DNA of 34,330 nt from Marinobacter sp. GTDB taxonomy: Bacteria; Pseudomonadota; Gammaproteobacteria; Pseudomonadales; Oleiphilaceae. Below the pieces are notes generated by a model that was given only the letters and a program-made list of their open reading frames with translations, had not been told where the DNA came from and did no database searches. The stretch's first letter is position 1; each line of letters starts with the position of its first letter. Of this stretch, positions 24,638 through 32,504 are shown piece by piece. The stretch lies in contig JAKLLS010000025.1 of NCBI GenBank assembly GCA_022014155.1, positions 1 through 34,330 of the forward strand, written 5' to 3'. The position numbers and the translations under genes were made by a program.

Positions 24638-25703
24638 ATGGCCAGAGCGCCATTTGTCATCGCCGGTACCGAGATCAAGGCCGGTACGCGTCAAACGGTG
24701 GAAGTACCAGTCGCCAAACTCTACACCCACACGCCTCTGCACATCCCGGTGGAGGTGGTTCATGGTCGGCGGGACGGACCGGTGTTGATGGTTTGTGGTG
24801 CCATCCATGGGGATGAAATCAACGGGGTGGAAATTGTTCGCCGGGTGCTGACCAATTCGGCGCTCAGACACCTACGCGGTACCCTGGTGGCCGTGCCCAT
24901 TGTCAACATTTTCGGGTTCGTGCAACGCACCCGCTACCTGCCTGACCGGCGGGACCTGAACCGGTGTTTCCCGGGCAGTGAGAGCGGTTCCCTGGGGGGG
25001 GCGTATTGCCTATCTGTTGCGCACCCAGATCATGGAACATGTCACGCATATCATCGATCTGCACACCGGGGCGATTCACCGGTTCAACCTGCCGCAAATC
25101 CGCGCGGAGTTGAAGAACCCGGAAACCATCCGCATGGCGGAAGCCTTTGGGGCACCGATTATCATCAATGCCAGCCTGCGAGAGGGTAGCTTGCGGGCCT
25201 ACGCGGATTCCCTGGATATTCCGGTTGTGACATTCGAGGGTGGAGAAGCCCTGAGATTTGATGATGTGGTGATCACCAGTGGTGTGAAAGGGGTTATCCG
25301 GGTAATGAGGGAGCTGGAAATGGTGCCCGCCAAGAAGGGCCCGAAAGCGCCAAGAAAGCGTTCTGAAACTGCCGCCAACTCCCTGTGGGTGCGGGCGGAT
25401 ATCGATGGCATCATGCGCCCTGTGGCTCACCTCGGACAAAAAGTCCGTAAGGGGCAGAAGCTGGCGATGGTGGCCGATCCGTTCGGGGAAACCGAAGCGG
25501 CGGTGTTGTCCCCGGTGTCCGGTATCGTGATCTGCGTGAACAACCTGCCGCTGGTGAATGAAGGCGAGGCGATCTACCACATCGCCCGCTTTGACGAGCT
25601 TGGCGAGGCTGAAAAAGCAATGGATTACTTTCGCAGTTCCTACGAAGCGGAGGTAACGGAGGCGGTAGTGCCCGTTCATCCGTGGGATGAATTGCAAAAG
25701 TAG
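24638..25703 (+). pseudogene. AstE/AspA-type zinc hydrolase, frameshifted in a G8 run
   Basis: The frame starting at ATG 24638 (one base after the rimK stop) reads a succinylglutamate desuccinylase/aspartoacylase-type domain up to LNRCFPGSESGSLGG. It then leaves the family pattern at eight G (24994-25001) and stops at 25189. Removing one G restores GGRIAYLLRTQIMEHVTHII and a single 354-residue protein ending at 25703. Zinc ligands would be H57 and E60 (AIHGDE) from the first part and H142 (DLHTG) from the second. The product as read therefore lacks a zinc ligand and should be inactive. The C-terminal half ends in a lipoyl/biotinyl-like beta barrel (GQKLAMVADPFGETEAAV). A sequencing error, a true pseudogene or slippage at G8 are all possible. 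Confidence 0.85.
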
Positions 25704-25739
25704 TCGCTGCGGGGTTCAGGGGCAGCGCCGGAACAATGC

Positions 25740-26888
25740 CTAGGTCAGACCAGCGGTCCCGACCAGCTCATTGTCGTCGTCCATGAAGCTGCCCTGGATT
25801 TCGAGCACCTCGTTCAGGTTCAGAAGCAGGGCCTCTACACAGTTCGGGTCCAGCTTCTTCCCGGCTAGCTTTCTCAATTCCGCCACTGCCTCCTCAACGG
25901 CCCACGGCTCCTTGTACGGACGGCGACTGGTAAGTGCGTCATACACGTCGGAAACGGCCACGATGCGTGCTTCAAGCGGTATGTCTTCTCCGCTTAAGCC
26001 CTCCGGGTAACCGCTGCCATCCCAGGCTTCATGATGACTGCCAACGATGTTAAGCAGAATGTTCAGATGGGGGACGCCGCTCAATCCATAGTTGGTGATC
26101 AGCCGCTGTGCCAACTTGCGGCCGTTTTCTGCGTGTTCCTTCATTATCTCGAATTCCGCCTCGGTCAGCTTGCCGGGCTTGAGCAGAATGCTATCCGGTA
26201 TGGTGATCTTGCCAATGTCGTGTAGTGGTGCAAACAGGTATACGTACTCGGAAAACTGATCGTCCCGTTCGTCGATCGATGCCATCTCACGGGCAATGGT
26301 TCGGGCGTAGCGGGACATCCGGTGCAGGTGACCGCCAGTTTCCGGATCCCGGGAAAAGGTCAGGTCCAGCGCGGACTTGACCGTGGACAGCAAGGTGCGC
26401 ACGGTGCTGATGGAACTGAACAGCAGCAGCCCCACCAGTTCGCCGATCAGATCCAGGTATGAAAGGCAGTCGGGGTAAAAAGCGTTCTCGTGGCTGGTGT
26501 TGAAGAAGATGAACCCCAGCAGCTCTTCCTCGAACAGCAGTGGTAATGTATAGCTGCCCCGGTAGCCCGCCTGGTAGATTTTCATGGCGTGGATCTTGTG
26601 GCTGTCAGCGAACACCGACAGGTCCTGTTCCAGGCGGTAGGTGCCTTTCTCCGCCAGAACCTTGAGGGAGTGGCAGCGCTCCAGTTTGGCCTGGTAATGA
26701 TTCAGCGGAGAGGTCTCTCCACTATAGATGAAGGTACGCACCAAGTCGGTGCCGCTGTCATAAAGTGCCACACTGATCCGGGTGATGAAGGGGTACTTCT
26801 CTTTGGTGACCCGGTGCAGGTGGACGAGCTTTTCTGCCAGCGAGGTTGCCTGGTTCAAGTGCAGCATGGCTTCGTGATTTTGCGGCAT
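25740..26888 (-). CDS. GAF-like plus HD-GYP domain protein (probable c-di-GMP phosphodiesterase)
   Basis: 382 residues, cytosolic. The N-terminal part (about 10-165) looks like a GAF sensor, with RGSYTLPLLFEEELLGFIFFN. The HD-GYP domain (about 170-350) has its key residues: H183-type GGHLHRMSRYA, HDIGK with HD at 223-224, the HAENG helix, HHE at 285-287 and GYP at 293-295 in DGSGYP. It also has DVYDALTSRRPYK. An intact set of ligands suggests active c-di-GMP breakdown, so the protein may couple a small signal to motility or biofilm choice. ATG at 26888 has GAGGT 7 bases upstream. It converges with the hydrolase gene across only 36 bases. Confidence 0.9.
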   Translation of the reverse strand: MPQNHEAMLHLNQATSLAEKLVHLHRVTKEKYPFITRISVALYDSGTDLVRTFIYSGETSPLNHYQAKLERCHSLKVLAEKGTYRLEQDLSVFADSHKIHAMKIYQAGYRGSYTLPLLFEEELLGFIFFNTSHENAFYPDCLSYLDLIGELVGLLLFSSISTVRTLLSTVKSALDLTFSRDPETGGHLHRMSRYARTIAREMASIDERDDQFSEYVYLFAPLHDIGKITIPDSILLKPGKLTEAEFEIMKEHAENGRKLAQRLITNYGLSGVPHLNILLNIVGSHHEAWDGSGYPEGLSGEDIPLEARIVAVSDVYDALTSRRPYKEPWAVEEAVAELRKLAGKKLDPNCVEALLLNLNEVLEIQGSFMDDDNELVGTAGLT

Positions 26889-26911
26889 AGTGCGACCTCG
26901 GACAACTCTCC

Positions 26912-26928
26912 ATCGTTGATGCAACGAT
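26912..26928. repeat. Inverted repeat ATCGTTG/CAACGAT upstream of the HD-GYP gene
   Basis: A perfect 7-base inverted repeat with a 3-base spacer lies 24-40 bases upstream of the HD-GYP start. It may be an operator or a small leader hairpin next to the ribosome binding site. No regulator is identified. Confidence 0.35.
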
Positions 26929-27038
26929 CCCTATCCACGCTAACGGCGCGGAGTCTTCTTATAGATTAGCAGTCCCGATGGCGTTAGCACTGATTTTGTG
27001 TCCAGAATGATCAGTGGTTGTGTAGCGGTTTGATTACG

Positions 27039-27072
27039 CTCAAGATAGTCTTGGATAAGAAAACTTCTTGAG
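27039..27072. repeat. Inverted repeat CTCAAGA/TCTTGAG upstream of yjbQ
   Basis: 7-base perfect arms with a 20-base spacer end 22 bases before the yjbQ start. It could be an operator with two half sites. Chance occurrence is possible. Confidence 0.25.
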
Positions 27073-27094
27073 TGTGTTCAAATGGGGAAATTCA

Positions 27095-27520
27095 ATGATC
27101 TGGGATCAGAGCTTTATTGAATTGGCGCCGTTACCCCGGGGCTTTCATCTGGTGACCAATGAGGTGCTGGCTCAGGCGCCAGATCCGCGGAACTGTGAGA
27201 TGGGGCTGTTGCACCTGTTTATCCAGCACACCTCAGCGTCACTGGCGATCAATGAGAATGCTGACCCGGATGTGCGCGGAGACCTGGAGCGACACTTCAA
27301 TTTTATGGTTCCGGAGTTGGCACCACACTACAAACACACCACCGAAGGGCCGGAGGACATGCCTGCCCATATCAAGAACGTGTTGATCGGTCCGTCACTG
27401 ACCATCCCGGTAGCCAATGGCCATCTGGCCTTGGGGACCTGGCAGGGAATCTATCTGTGTGAGCACCGGGACCATGCCGGAGGTCGGCGCATTGTGGCAA
27501 CGTTGCAGGGGCGGTGGTAG
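27095..27520 (+). CDS. YjbQ family protein (UPF0047)
   Basis: 141 residues, one compact domain. The conserved face includes FIQHTSASLAINENADPDVR, HYKHTTEGPEDMPAHIKN and GTWQGIYLCEHRDH, the usual family blocks. E. coli YjbQ shows weak thiamine phosphate synthase activity in vitro, but its role in the cell is unknown. I chose ATG at 27095 after GGGGAAA; an in-frame start at 27068 would add nine residues. It converges with the acyltransferase gene across 21 bases. Confidence 0.93.
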   Translation: MIWDQSFIELAPLPRGFHLVTNEVLAQAPDPRNCEMGLLHLFIQHTSASLAINENADPDVRGDLERHFNFMVPELAPHYKHTTEGPEDMPAHIKNVLIGPSLTIPVANGHLALGTWQGIYLCEHRDHAGGRRIVATLQGRW

Positions 27521-27541
27521 GACCGACCAGCTCAGGCCAGC

Positions 27542-28930
27542 TTACCCCTCGCCCGCTCCTGCTTCCAGTTCCACCAGCGCTTCATCAAGGTAATTGATCA
27601 ACCGCTGCATGCCGGGCACGGTTTTGCGGCAGGCGACAATGCCGAACTCCATCTGGTCAACGTAGCTGGTCACGGTGATATTCAACGCCACGCCGTTGGT
27701 CACGATGGAAACTGGATAGTGGCCCTGCAGCTCGGCGCCGTTCCAGTACAGCGGCTTCCGTGGCCCGGGCACGTTGGAAATGGTCACGTTGAAGGGCGGC
27801 CGCAGGGTCTGGCTCGGAATCCCAAGCAACATGGGCAGGCCGATCGGCAGTGACATCAGGCTGGTGTACAGCATGATCTCGGTTTGGGTCATCGACGCCA
27901 CTAACTCCTTGCCGTCCTTCATGGAACGCTGGATTTTCCGCAGGCGCTCGATCGGGTCCGGCTCGTTGGTGGCCAGGGAAGCGATTACCAGCGACACGGC
28001 ATTGCCGTAGTCATCGGTATCCACGGGGCGTACCGACACCGGCACCAGCGCGGTGAGGGCCTGTTCCGGGAGTGCATTATGATCCTGCAGGTAGCGTCGC
28101 AGGGCGCTGGCGGTGATGGCCATGACAATATCGTTGAGGGTGGCGTCATAGTATTTCGCCAGCGTCTTGATGCGGGGCAGGCTATAGGCTTGCGCCACGA
28201 ATCGGCGGGACTGGCTGATTCGTTGGTTGAGCATTGAGGCCGGGGCCTGGAACGGCGCCACCATGCCGTCCAGCTCACCCCGACGGACGCCGTCGTAGTA
28301 CTTCTTGAGCCCCTTCAGGACCCCGGGAATGGCGCCGACCTGCGTTTGAACCTGCTCGACCACCGCACTTAGCGCGGCCAGGGAACTCCCGCCTACGGAC
28401 ATGGCCTTGGCACGGCGTGGCATCGGATTGGCCCAGGGCGGCAGCATGCCCCGTTTTTCCGGGTCCTCCGAGAGTGAGTTCTGCAGGATTTTAACCGCCG
28501 CGCCACCGTCCGCCAAGGCATGGTGGAGCTTGTGGTAGATGGCAAAGCGATTCTCATCCACGCCCTCCATGATATGGGCCTCCCACAGGGGGCGATCGCG
28601 GTGGGTGGGAGTGCTGTGCAGGCTGGATACCAGGGCGAACATCTCCCGGTACCGGCCGGGCTTGGGCACCGAGTAATGGCGAACGTGGTATTCCAGGTCG
28701 ATGTCGCCTTCCTCGACCCAGTGGGGCAGTCCGCCCCGTGACAAAGGCCAGTGGAGTTTCTGGTTGAAGGGATAGACCACGGGCGCGGTTGACGAGGTGA
28801 GCTGCTCGCGCAGCCAGTCCTGATCGGCGCCCTCCGGGTAGTTGTACAGGTGCAGGCCACCCACATGCATGGGCATGTTGGAGCGCTCCGCGTAGAGAAA
28901 TCCAGCGTCGTGGGAAGAAAGGCGTTTCAT
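27542..28930 (-). CDS. Wax ester synthase/acyl-CoA:diacylglycerol acyltransferase (WS/DGAT)
   Basis: 462 residues. This bifunctional acyltransferase joins acyl-CoA with fatty alcohol or diacylglycerol to make storage wax esters or triacylglycerol at the inner membrane. The active-site HHxxxDG motif is HHALADG (136-142). Other family marks are PMHVGGLHLYN near the start, RPLWE, ATLNDIVM with the ND pair at 266-267, and SNVPGPRKPLYW. ATG at 28930 has AAGGA 7 bases upstream. It follows the alpha/beta hydrolase by 27 bases on the same strand, which suggests one unit for lipid storage and turnover. Marinobacter strains often carry several WS/DGAT genes. Confidence 0.95.
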   Translation of the reverse strand: MKRLSSHDAGFLYAERSNMPMHVGGLHLYNYPEGADQDWLREQLTSSTAPVVYPFNQKLHWPLSRGGLPHWVEEGDIDLEYHVRHYSVPKPGRYREMFALVSSLHSTPTHRDRPLWEAHIMEGVDENRFAIYHKLHHALADGGAAVKILQNSLSEDPEKRGMLPPWANPMPRRAKAMSVGGSSLAALSAVVEQVQTQVGAIPGVLKGLKKYYDGVRRGELDGMVAPFQAPASMLNQRISQSRRFVAQAYSLPRIKTLAKYYDATLNDIVMAITASALRRYLQDHNALPEQALTALVPVSVRPVDTDDYGNAVSLVIASLATNEPDPIERLRKIQRSMKDGKELVASMTQTEIMLYTSLMSLPIGLPMLLGIPSQTLRPPFNVTISNVPGPRKPLYWNGAELQGHYPVSIVTNGVALNITVTSYVDQMEFGIVACRKTVPGMQRLINYLDEALVELEAGAGEG

Positions 28931-28957
28931 TGGCTATTCCTTGGTCAATTACTGCTC

Positions 28958-29773
28958 TTACGGTGCAGGTTGTTTTTCACGGTGCAGAAACGCCACGATA
29001 ACGTCGGCCAGTTCCTCCGCCTCAGTGGCCAGCATGGCGTGGCTGCCACCGTGCACCTCATGGAGTTGGGCCCCCGGAATGCGTTTTTGCAGGTCGTGGG
29101 CGTGATGGGCCGCGATGATCAGGTCATTGGAGCCGGTAATGACCAGTGTAGGAGATTTGATGCGTTTCAGCCGGCGGCGGCTGTTAAACATCTGCAGGGC
29201 GAGGTATTGCCTCAGTACGGTCGACTTTGGCGTCTGCTCTTTGTTCCTGCGCTCCAGGAAGCCCTCGATTGCAGGTGTCGGGTTAGCCTTGGTGTCGCGG
29301 GAGAACAGCAGGTCCAGGAGGAACTCCTGCATGGTGCGGTCACGCTGTAACAGGTAGCTGAACCAGGCCTTTTGCTGCTCCCTGCTCAAGCCCCGGATGA
29401 TGCCCGGCCTCGCCGTGGTGGACATCAGTATCAGGTGTCTTAGCCGTTCCGGATAACACAGGGCGAGCTCCTGGGCCACCATGCCGCCCATGGAGACCCC
29501 CAGCACGTGCGCCCGCTCGATGCCAAGCGTATCCAGTACCGCGATGGCATCCCGAGCCAGTGTACCAAGGGTATAGAGGCCGGGGTTGTCGCCGGAGCGC
29601 CCGGTGCCGCGATGATCTGTCAAAATCAGACGAAAATGAGGTGTCAGCCGGGATAGCAGGGACTCCGGCCACCAGGTACGATTGCCCTGCCACCCCATCA
29701 GCAGCAGCAGGGGCGGGCCGTCACCGCGGGTTTCGTAGTGGATGCTGATATTGCCGTTTGGTGCAAGTGGCAT
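28958..29773 (-). CDS. Alpha/beta-hydrolase fold esterase or lipase
   Basis: 271 residues with no signal peptide. The nucleophile elbow is GVSMGG with S94, the oxyanion region is LLLLMGWQG, and the acid and base are D217 (VITGSNDLII) and H245 (GGSHAML). DHRGTGRSG is the usual second-strand loop. The natural substrate cannot be told from sequence. Cotranscription with a wax ester synthase suggests an acyl ester. ATG at 29773 has GGAG 5-6 bases upstream. Upstream, 207 AT-rich bases separate it from the response regulator. Confidence 0.88.
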   Translation of the reverse strand: MPLAPNGNISIHYETRGDGPPLLLLMGWQGNRTWWPESLLSRLTPHFRLILTDHRGTGRSGDNPGLYTLGTLARDAIAVLDTLGIERAHVLGVSMGGMVAQELALCYPERLRHLILMSTTARPGIIRGLSREQQKAWFSYLLQRDRTMQEFLLDLLFSRDTKANPTPAIEGFLERRNKEQTPKSTVLRQYLALQMFNSRRRLKRIKSPTLVITGSNDLIIAAHHAHDLQKRIPGAQLHEVHGGSHAMLATEAEELADVIVAFLHREKQPAP

Positions 29774-29980
29774 ACGCTCTCCGTAGCGTTAAGTCGAGAG
29801 AGTGCTAGTGGATCAAGAGCATCACTGGAACAAAAGGTACCAATAGATCGGCAAATATGAGTTTAGGGCGGTTTTGCAAGCGTGTCTAAAATATAAGCAT
29901 ACTACATTTCATAATAATATTGCTCACAAATAGATTGTGCAAAATGTTAATGGGCGGCTGTGGCAAGGCTCGCGAACTTA

Positions 29981-30664
29981 TTATATGTGGTACCGCCTTT
30001 CCGGACGTCCGACATTGCCGTAGGTGACTTCCGCGGTCAGTTCGCCCCTGCCAACCAGGAACTCCAGATAGCGGCGAGCGGTGGTCCGGGAGGCACCGAT
30101 GGCATTGCCCAGTTCCTCGGCACTCCATTGCTGGCCGGCTGACAGCACCTCACGGATTTTATCCAGCGTGATACTGTCTATGCCCTTGGGGAGCCGTTCG
30201 TCGCGGGCCGGCTGATTATCCTCGCCCGAACTCCGGGGCAGCAAAGCATCCACTTCTCTCTGCGCCACTTGGACCAGGCCTGATAAGTGGCGAAGGTGGT
30301 CCCGGTATCGACTGACGGCTTCCTCCAGGCGTTCGAACACCAAAGGTTTGAGAATATAGTCGAAAACCCCGCCGCGTAGGGCGCTTCTCAGGGTTTCTAC
30401 TTCCTTGGCGGCTGTGATGAGGATAACGTCACTACCACTGTCCTTTGCCCGGAGCTCACGGAGCAGTTCAAGTCCGTTGCCGTCGGGAAAATAGATATCC
30501 AGCAGGATCAGATGGGGCGCCATCACGTCGATCAGATCCCTTGCGTCTTCCAGGCTGTGGGCGATGCCACATAGCTCAACGTCGTTAAGGCGTTCGACAA
30601 ATCGTCGCTGTATTTCTGCGATTTTTCGGTCATCTTCAACAATCAGAACGCGAATGGTGGTCAA
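29981..30664 (-). CDS. CitB/DcuR-type response regulator
   Basis: 227 residues. The receiver domain has acidic D11 and D12, phosphoacceptor D56 (LILLDIYFPDG) and K106 (YILKPL). A linker leads to a C-terminal helix-turn-helix of the CitB/DcuR class (SAEELGNAIGASRTTARRYLEFL). The start is TTG at 30664, overlapping the kinase stop as TTGA, with a strong GGGAGGGA about 7 bases upstream. It should act on the divergent tctCBA operon, which is inference from position. Confidence 0.93.
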   Translation of the reverse strand: MTTIRVLIVEDDRKIAEIQRRFVERLNDVELCGIAHSLEDARDLIDVMAPHLILLDIYFPDGNGLELLRELRAKDSGSDVILITAAKEVETLRSALRGGVFDYILKPLVFERLEEAVSRYRDHLRHLSGLVQVAQREVDALLPRSSGEDNQPARDERLPKGIDSITLDKIREVLSAGQQWSAEELGNAIGASRTTARRYLEFLVGRGELTAEVTYGNVGRPERRYHI

Positions 30665-32280
30665 TGAGGGTCCCTCCCTTTGCTGGTTTTGGGTAGGTAG
30701 AGGGTGAAGCGGGAGCCTTTTCCGGGCAGGTCGTCAACGGTGACTGACCCTCCCCAGCGATTCAGGAATTGGCTTACCAGATGCAGGCCGTAGCCATGGG
30801 TATCACCTTTCTTTGTGCTCACGCCTTTTTCGAAAATCTTCTGGCGTGCGTCTTCGGGAATGCCCGGCCCCTGGTCTTCCACCTCGAAAATCAGTTCGTG
30901 TCCGAGGTCTGTCATGGATAATTGAACGAGCCCGCCTTCGCCTGCCCGCTGGCGGGTTGCTTCAAGGGCATTATCGATCAGGTTGCCGAGCACGCTGACC
31001 AGTTGATCTCGCGGCATATCGGCAGGTATGTCCGTCATCCGGCTTTCCGGATCGATGTGGAGGTGCAGGCCCATTTCCCGCGCCCGGTTGTACTTGCCCA
31101 ACAGGCAGCCGGCAATGACGGGATCGGGCACCGCATCCAGCAACAGATGAATCAGCGCCTGGTGATCACTGACTTCGCTGCCGATCAGGTTCAGTGCGTC
31201 TTCATAGGCTTCGATCTGGATCAGGCCGGCAATGGTATGGAGCTTGTTGGAGTATTCATGGGTCTGACTTCGTAAGGTGTCAGCATACTGCTGTATCCGC
31301 GTGAGTTGCCGGCTGACCTGATCCACTTCGTCCCGAAGCCTGAAACTGGCAACCACGCCAATAATGTCCACGCCCTGGCGGACAGGTAAGCGGTTCACGA
31401 TCATCTGACGGTTCCTCAGCCACACTTCCCGGTCAAAGTCCGGCGTGCCGGACTCAAGCACTGAAAGCAGGTCGCTCTCGGGCAAGATCTCGAGAATGGG
31501 GCGGCCTGCCAGAGGCGTATGCGGGTCCAGTCCCAAGGTTTCCAGGGCGGTCCGGTTCACGGTGGTGATAATGCCCTCGCGGTTGATGGCGATGATGCCC
31601 TCCCGGACCGACTGGAGTGTTGCGTCCCGCTCCTGGAACAGGCGTGCAATTTCTTCTGGCTCCAGCCCGAATATGGCACGCTTGAAGCGACTGGCGATCA
31701 CTATGGCAATCAGTATGCTGATCAGTAGCGCCAGGCCGACAACACTGTAAAGCACAATACTGTATCGTTCGATGGTGGCGTTCACCTGATCCACGCCATA
31801 GCCGACGGACACAATGCCGATAATCTCGCCGCTATCCGGTTCAATCACCGGTGCCTTGCCACGCATGGAGTCGCCCAGACTACCTTCGGCCCTCGCCACG
31901 TAGGACTCACCATCGATCAGTGCGCGCCGGCCATCGTCACCGTCGTCGTCTGCCATGGAATGGCCAATCCGGTCGGCGGAGGGGTGCGCAAGGCGGATGG
32001 CCTGGTGGTCACCGATAACAATGAACAGGGCTTCGTTGGTGTGTGCCAGGCGCCTGGCCAACCGGTTGAGGGTTTCGATATCACGCTGGCGGATTCCCTC
32101 GATCACCGAGGGCGCGGCAGCAACGGTTTTCGCGACCATCAGCGCCCGCTGTCCGATTTCGTCAAACAGGGAGTCACTGAGGTAATAGCCGGCGAATACG
32201 CCAATCAGGGTGGTTTGCAGGGCACTGACCAACCCGAGGGAAAGGATCATTCGGGTTTTAAGTTTGGTTTTTCGGAGCAC
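30661..32280 (-). CDS. CitA/DcuS-type sensor histidine kinase
   Basis: 539 residues in the inner membrane. Helix 1 is at about 12-34. A periplasmic Cache/PDC-like domain (35-172) follows, then helix 2 (174-197) and a cytoplasmic PAS domain (about 215-320). The phospho-accepting H341 lies in HEYSNKLHTIAG, typical of the DcuS/CitA class. The ATPase domain has NLIDNALEA, DQGPGIP and HGYGLHLV boxes. This class senses di- and tricarboxylates. The start is GTG at 32280 with no clear ribosome binding site; ATG at 32250 is an alternative but would trim helix 1. It is divergent from tctC across 224 bases. Confidence 0.93.
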   Translation of the reverse strand: MLRKTKLKTRMILSLGLVSALQTTLIGVFAGYYLSDSLFDEIGQRALMVAKTVAAAPSVIEGIRQRDIETLNRLARRLAHTNEALFIVIGDHQAIRLAHPSADRIGHSMADDDGDDGRRALIDGESYVARAEGSLGDSMRGKAPVIEPDSGEIIGIVSVGYGVDQVNATIERYSIVLYSVVGLALLISILIAIVIASRFKRAIFGLEPEEIARLFQERDATLQSVREGIIAINREGIITTVNRTALETLGLDPHTPLAGRPILEILPESDLLSVLESGTPDFDREVWLRNRQMIVNRLPVRQGVDIIGVVASFRLRDEVDQVSRQLTRIQQYADTLRSQTHEYSNKLHTIAGLIQIEAYEDALNLIGSEVSDHQALIHLLLDAVPDPVIAGCLLGKYNRAREMGLHLHIDPESRMTDIPADMPRDQLVSVLGNLIDNALEATRQRAGEGGLVQLSMTDLGHELIFEVEDQGPGIPEDARQKIFEKGVSTKKGDTHGYGLHLVSQFLNRWGGSVTVDDLPGKGSRFTLYLPKTSKGRDPH

Positions 32281-32324
32281 GTTATCAGCTGCGATTGGTT
32301 TGTTGTCGTTATCTCATCAGGTTA

Positions 32325-32343
32325 AATCACACGCCCTGTGATT
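32325..32343. promoter_or_regulatory. Operator-like inverted repeat AATCACA-N5-TGTGATT
   Basis: A perfect 7-base inverted repeat with a 5-base spacer lies in the intergenic region between the kinase gene and tctC. It is 45 bases upstream of the kinase start and 162 bases upstream of tctC. It has the half sites of a CRP site but in reversed order, so it is more likely a site for another dimeric regulator, possibly the adjacent response regulator. Confidence 0.4.
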
Positions 32344-32504
32344 GCCCGTAAATTTTATGAACTTAACGCCCATTAATTTCTTTAAAGGCTTTACGCTCAG
32401 AAACTTCAGGCGGAGTTGATTGCCCTCTAGTCTGTTTTTGCGAGTCTCCAGCCATCGGCATCTGCCCTGGAAGAGACCATAAAAACAAGAGTGAGGTGAC
32501 AATC

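Noticed and set aside
24990..25005. Programmed ribosomal frameshift at the G8 run
   Set aside because: No downstream stem or internal ribosome binding site stands out, and hydrolases of this family are not known to use frameshifting. A sequence error or slippage mutation is simpler.
24978..25703. A separate small gene for the second half of the AstE-like hydrolase
   Set aside because: Its first residues come from the frameshifted stretch, it has no ribosome binding site, and its sequence continues the domain begun upstream. It is better read as the 3' half of one broken gene.
29774..29980. Promoter for the hydrolase-acyltransferase unit
   Set aside because: The gap is AT-rich and contains TTGCAA and TATTTG at 16-base spacing on the minus strand, but alternative pairs fit equally well, so no site was called.
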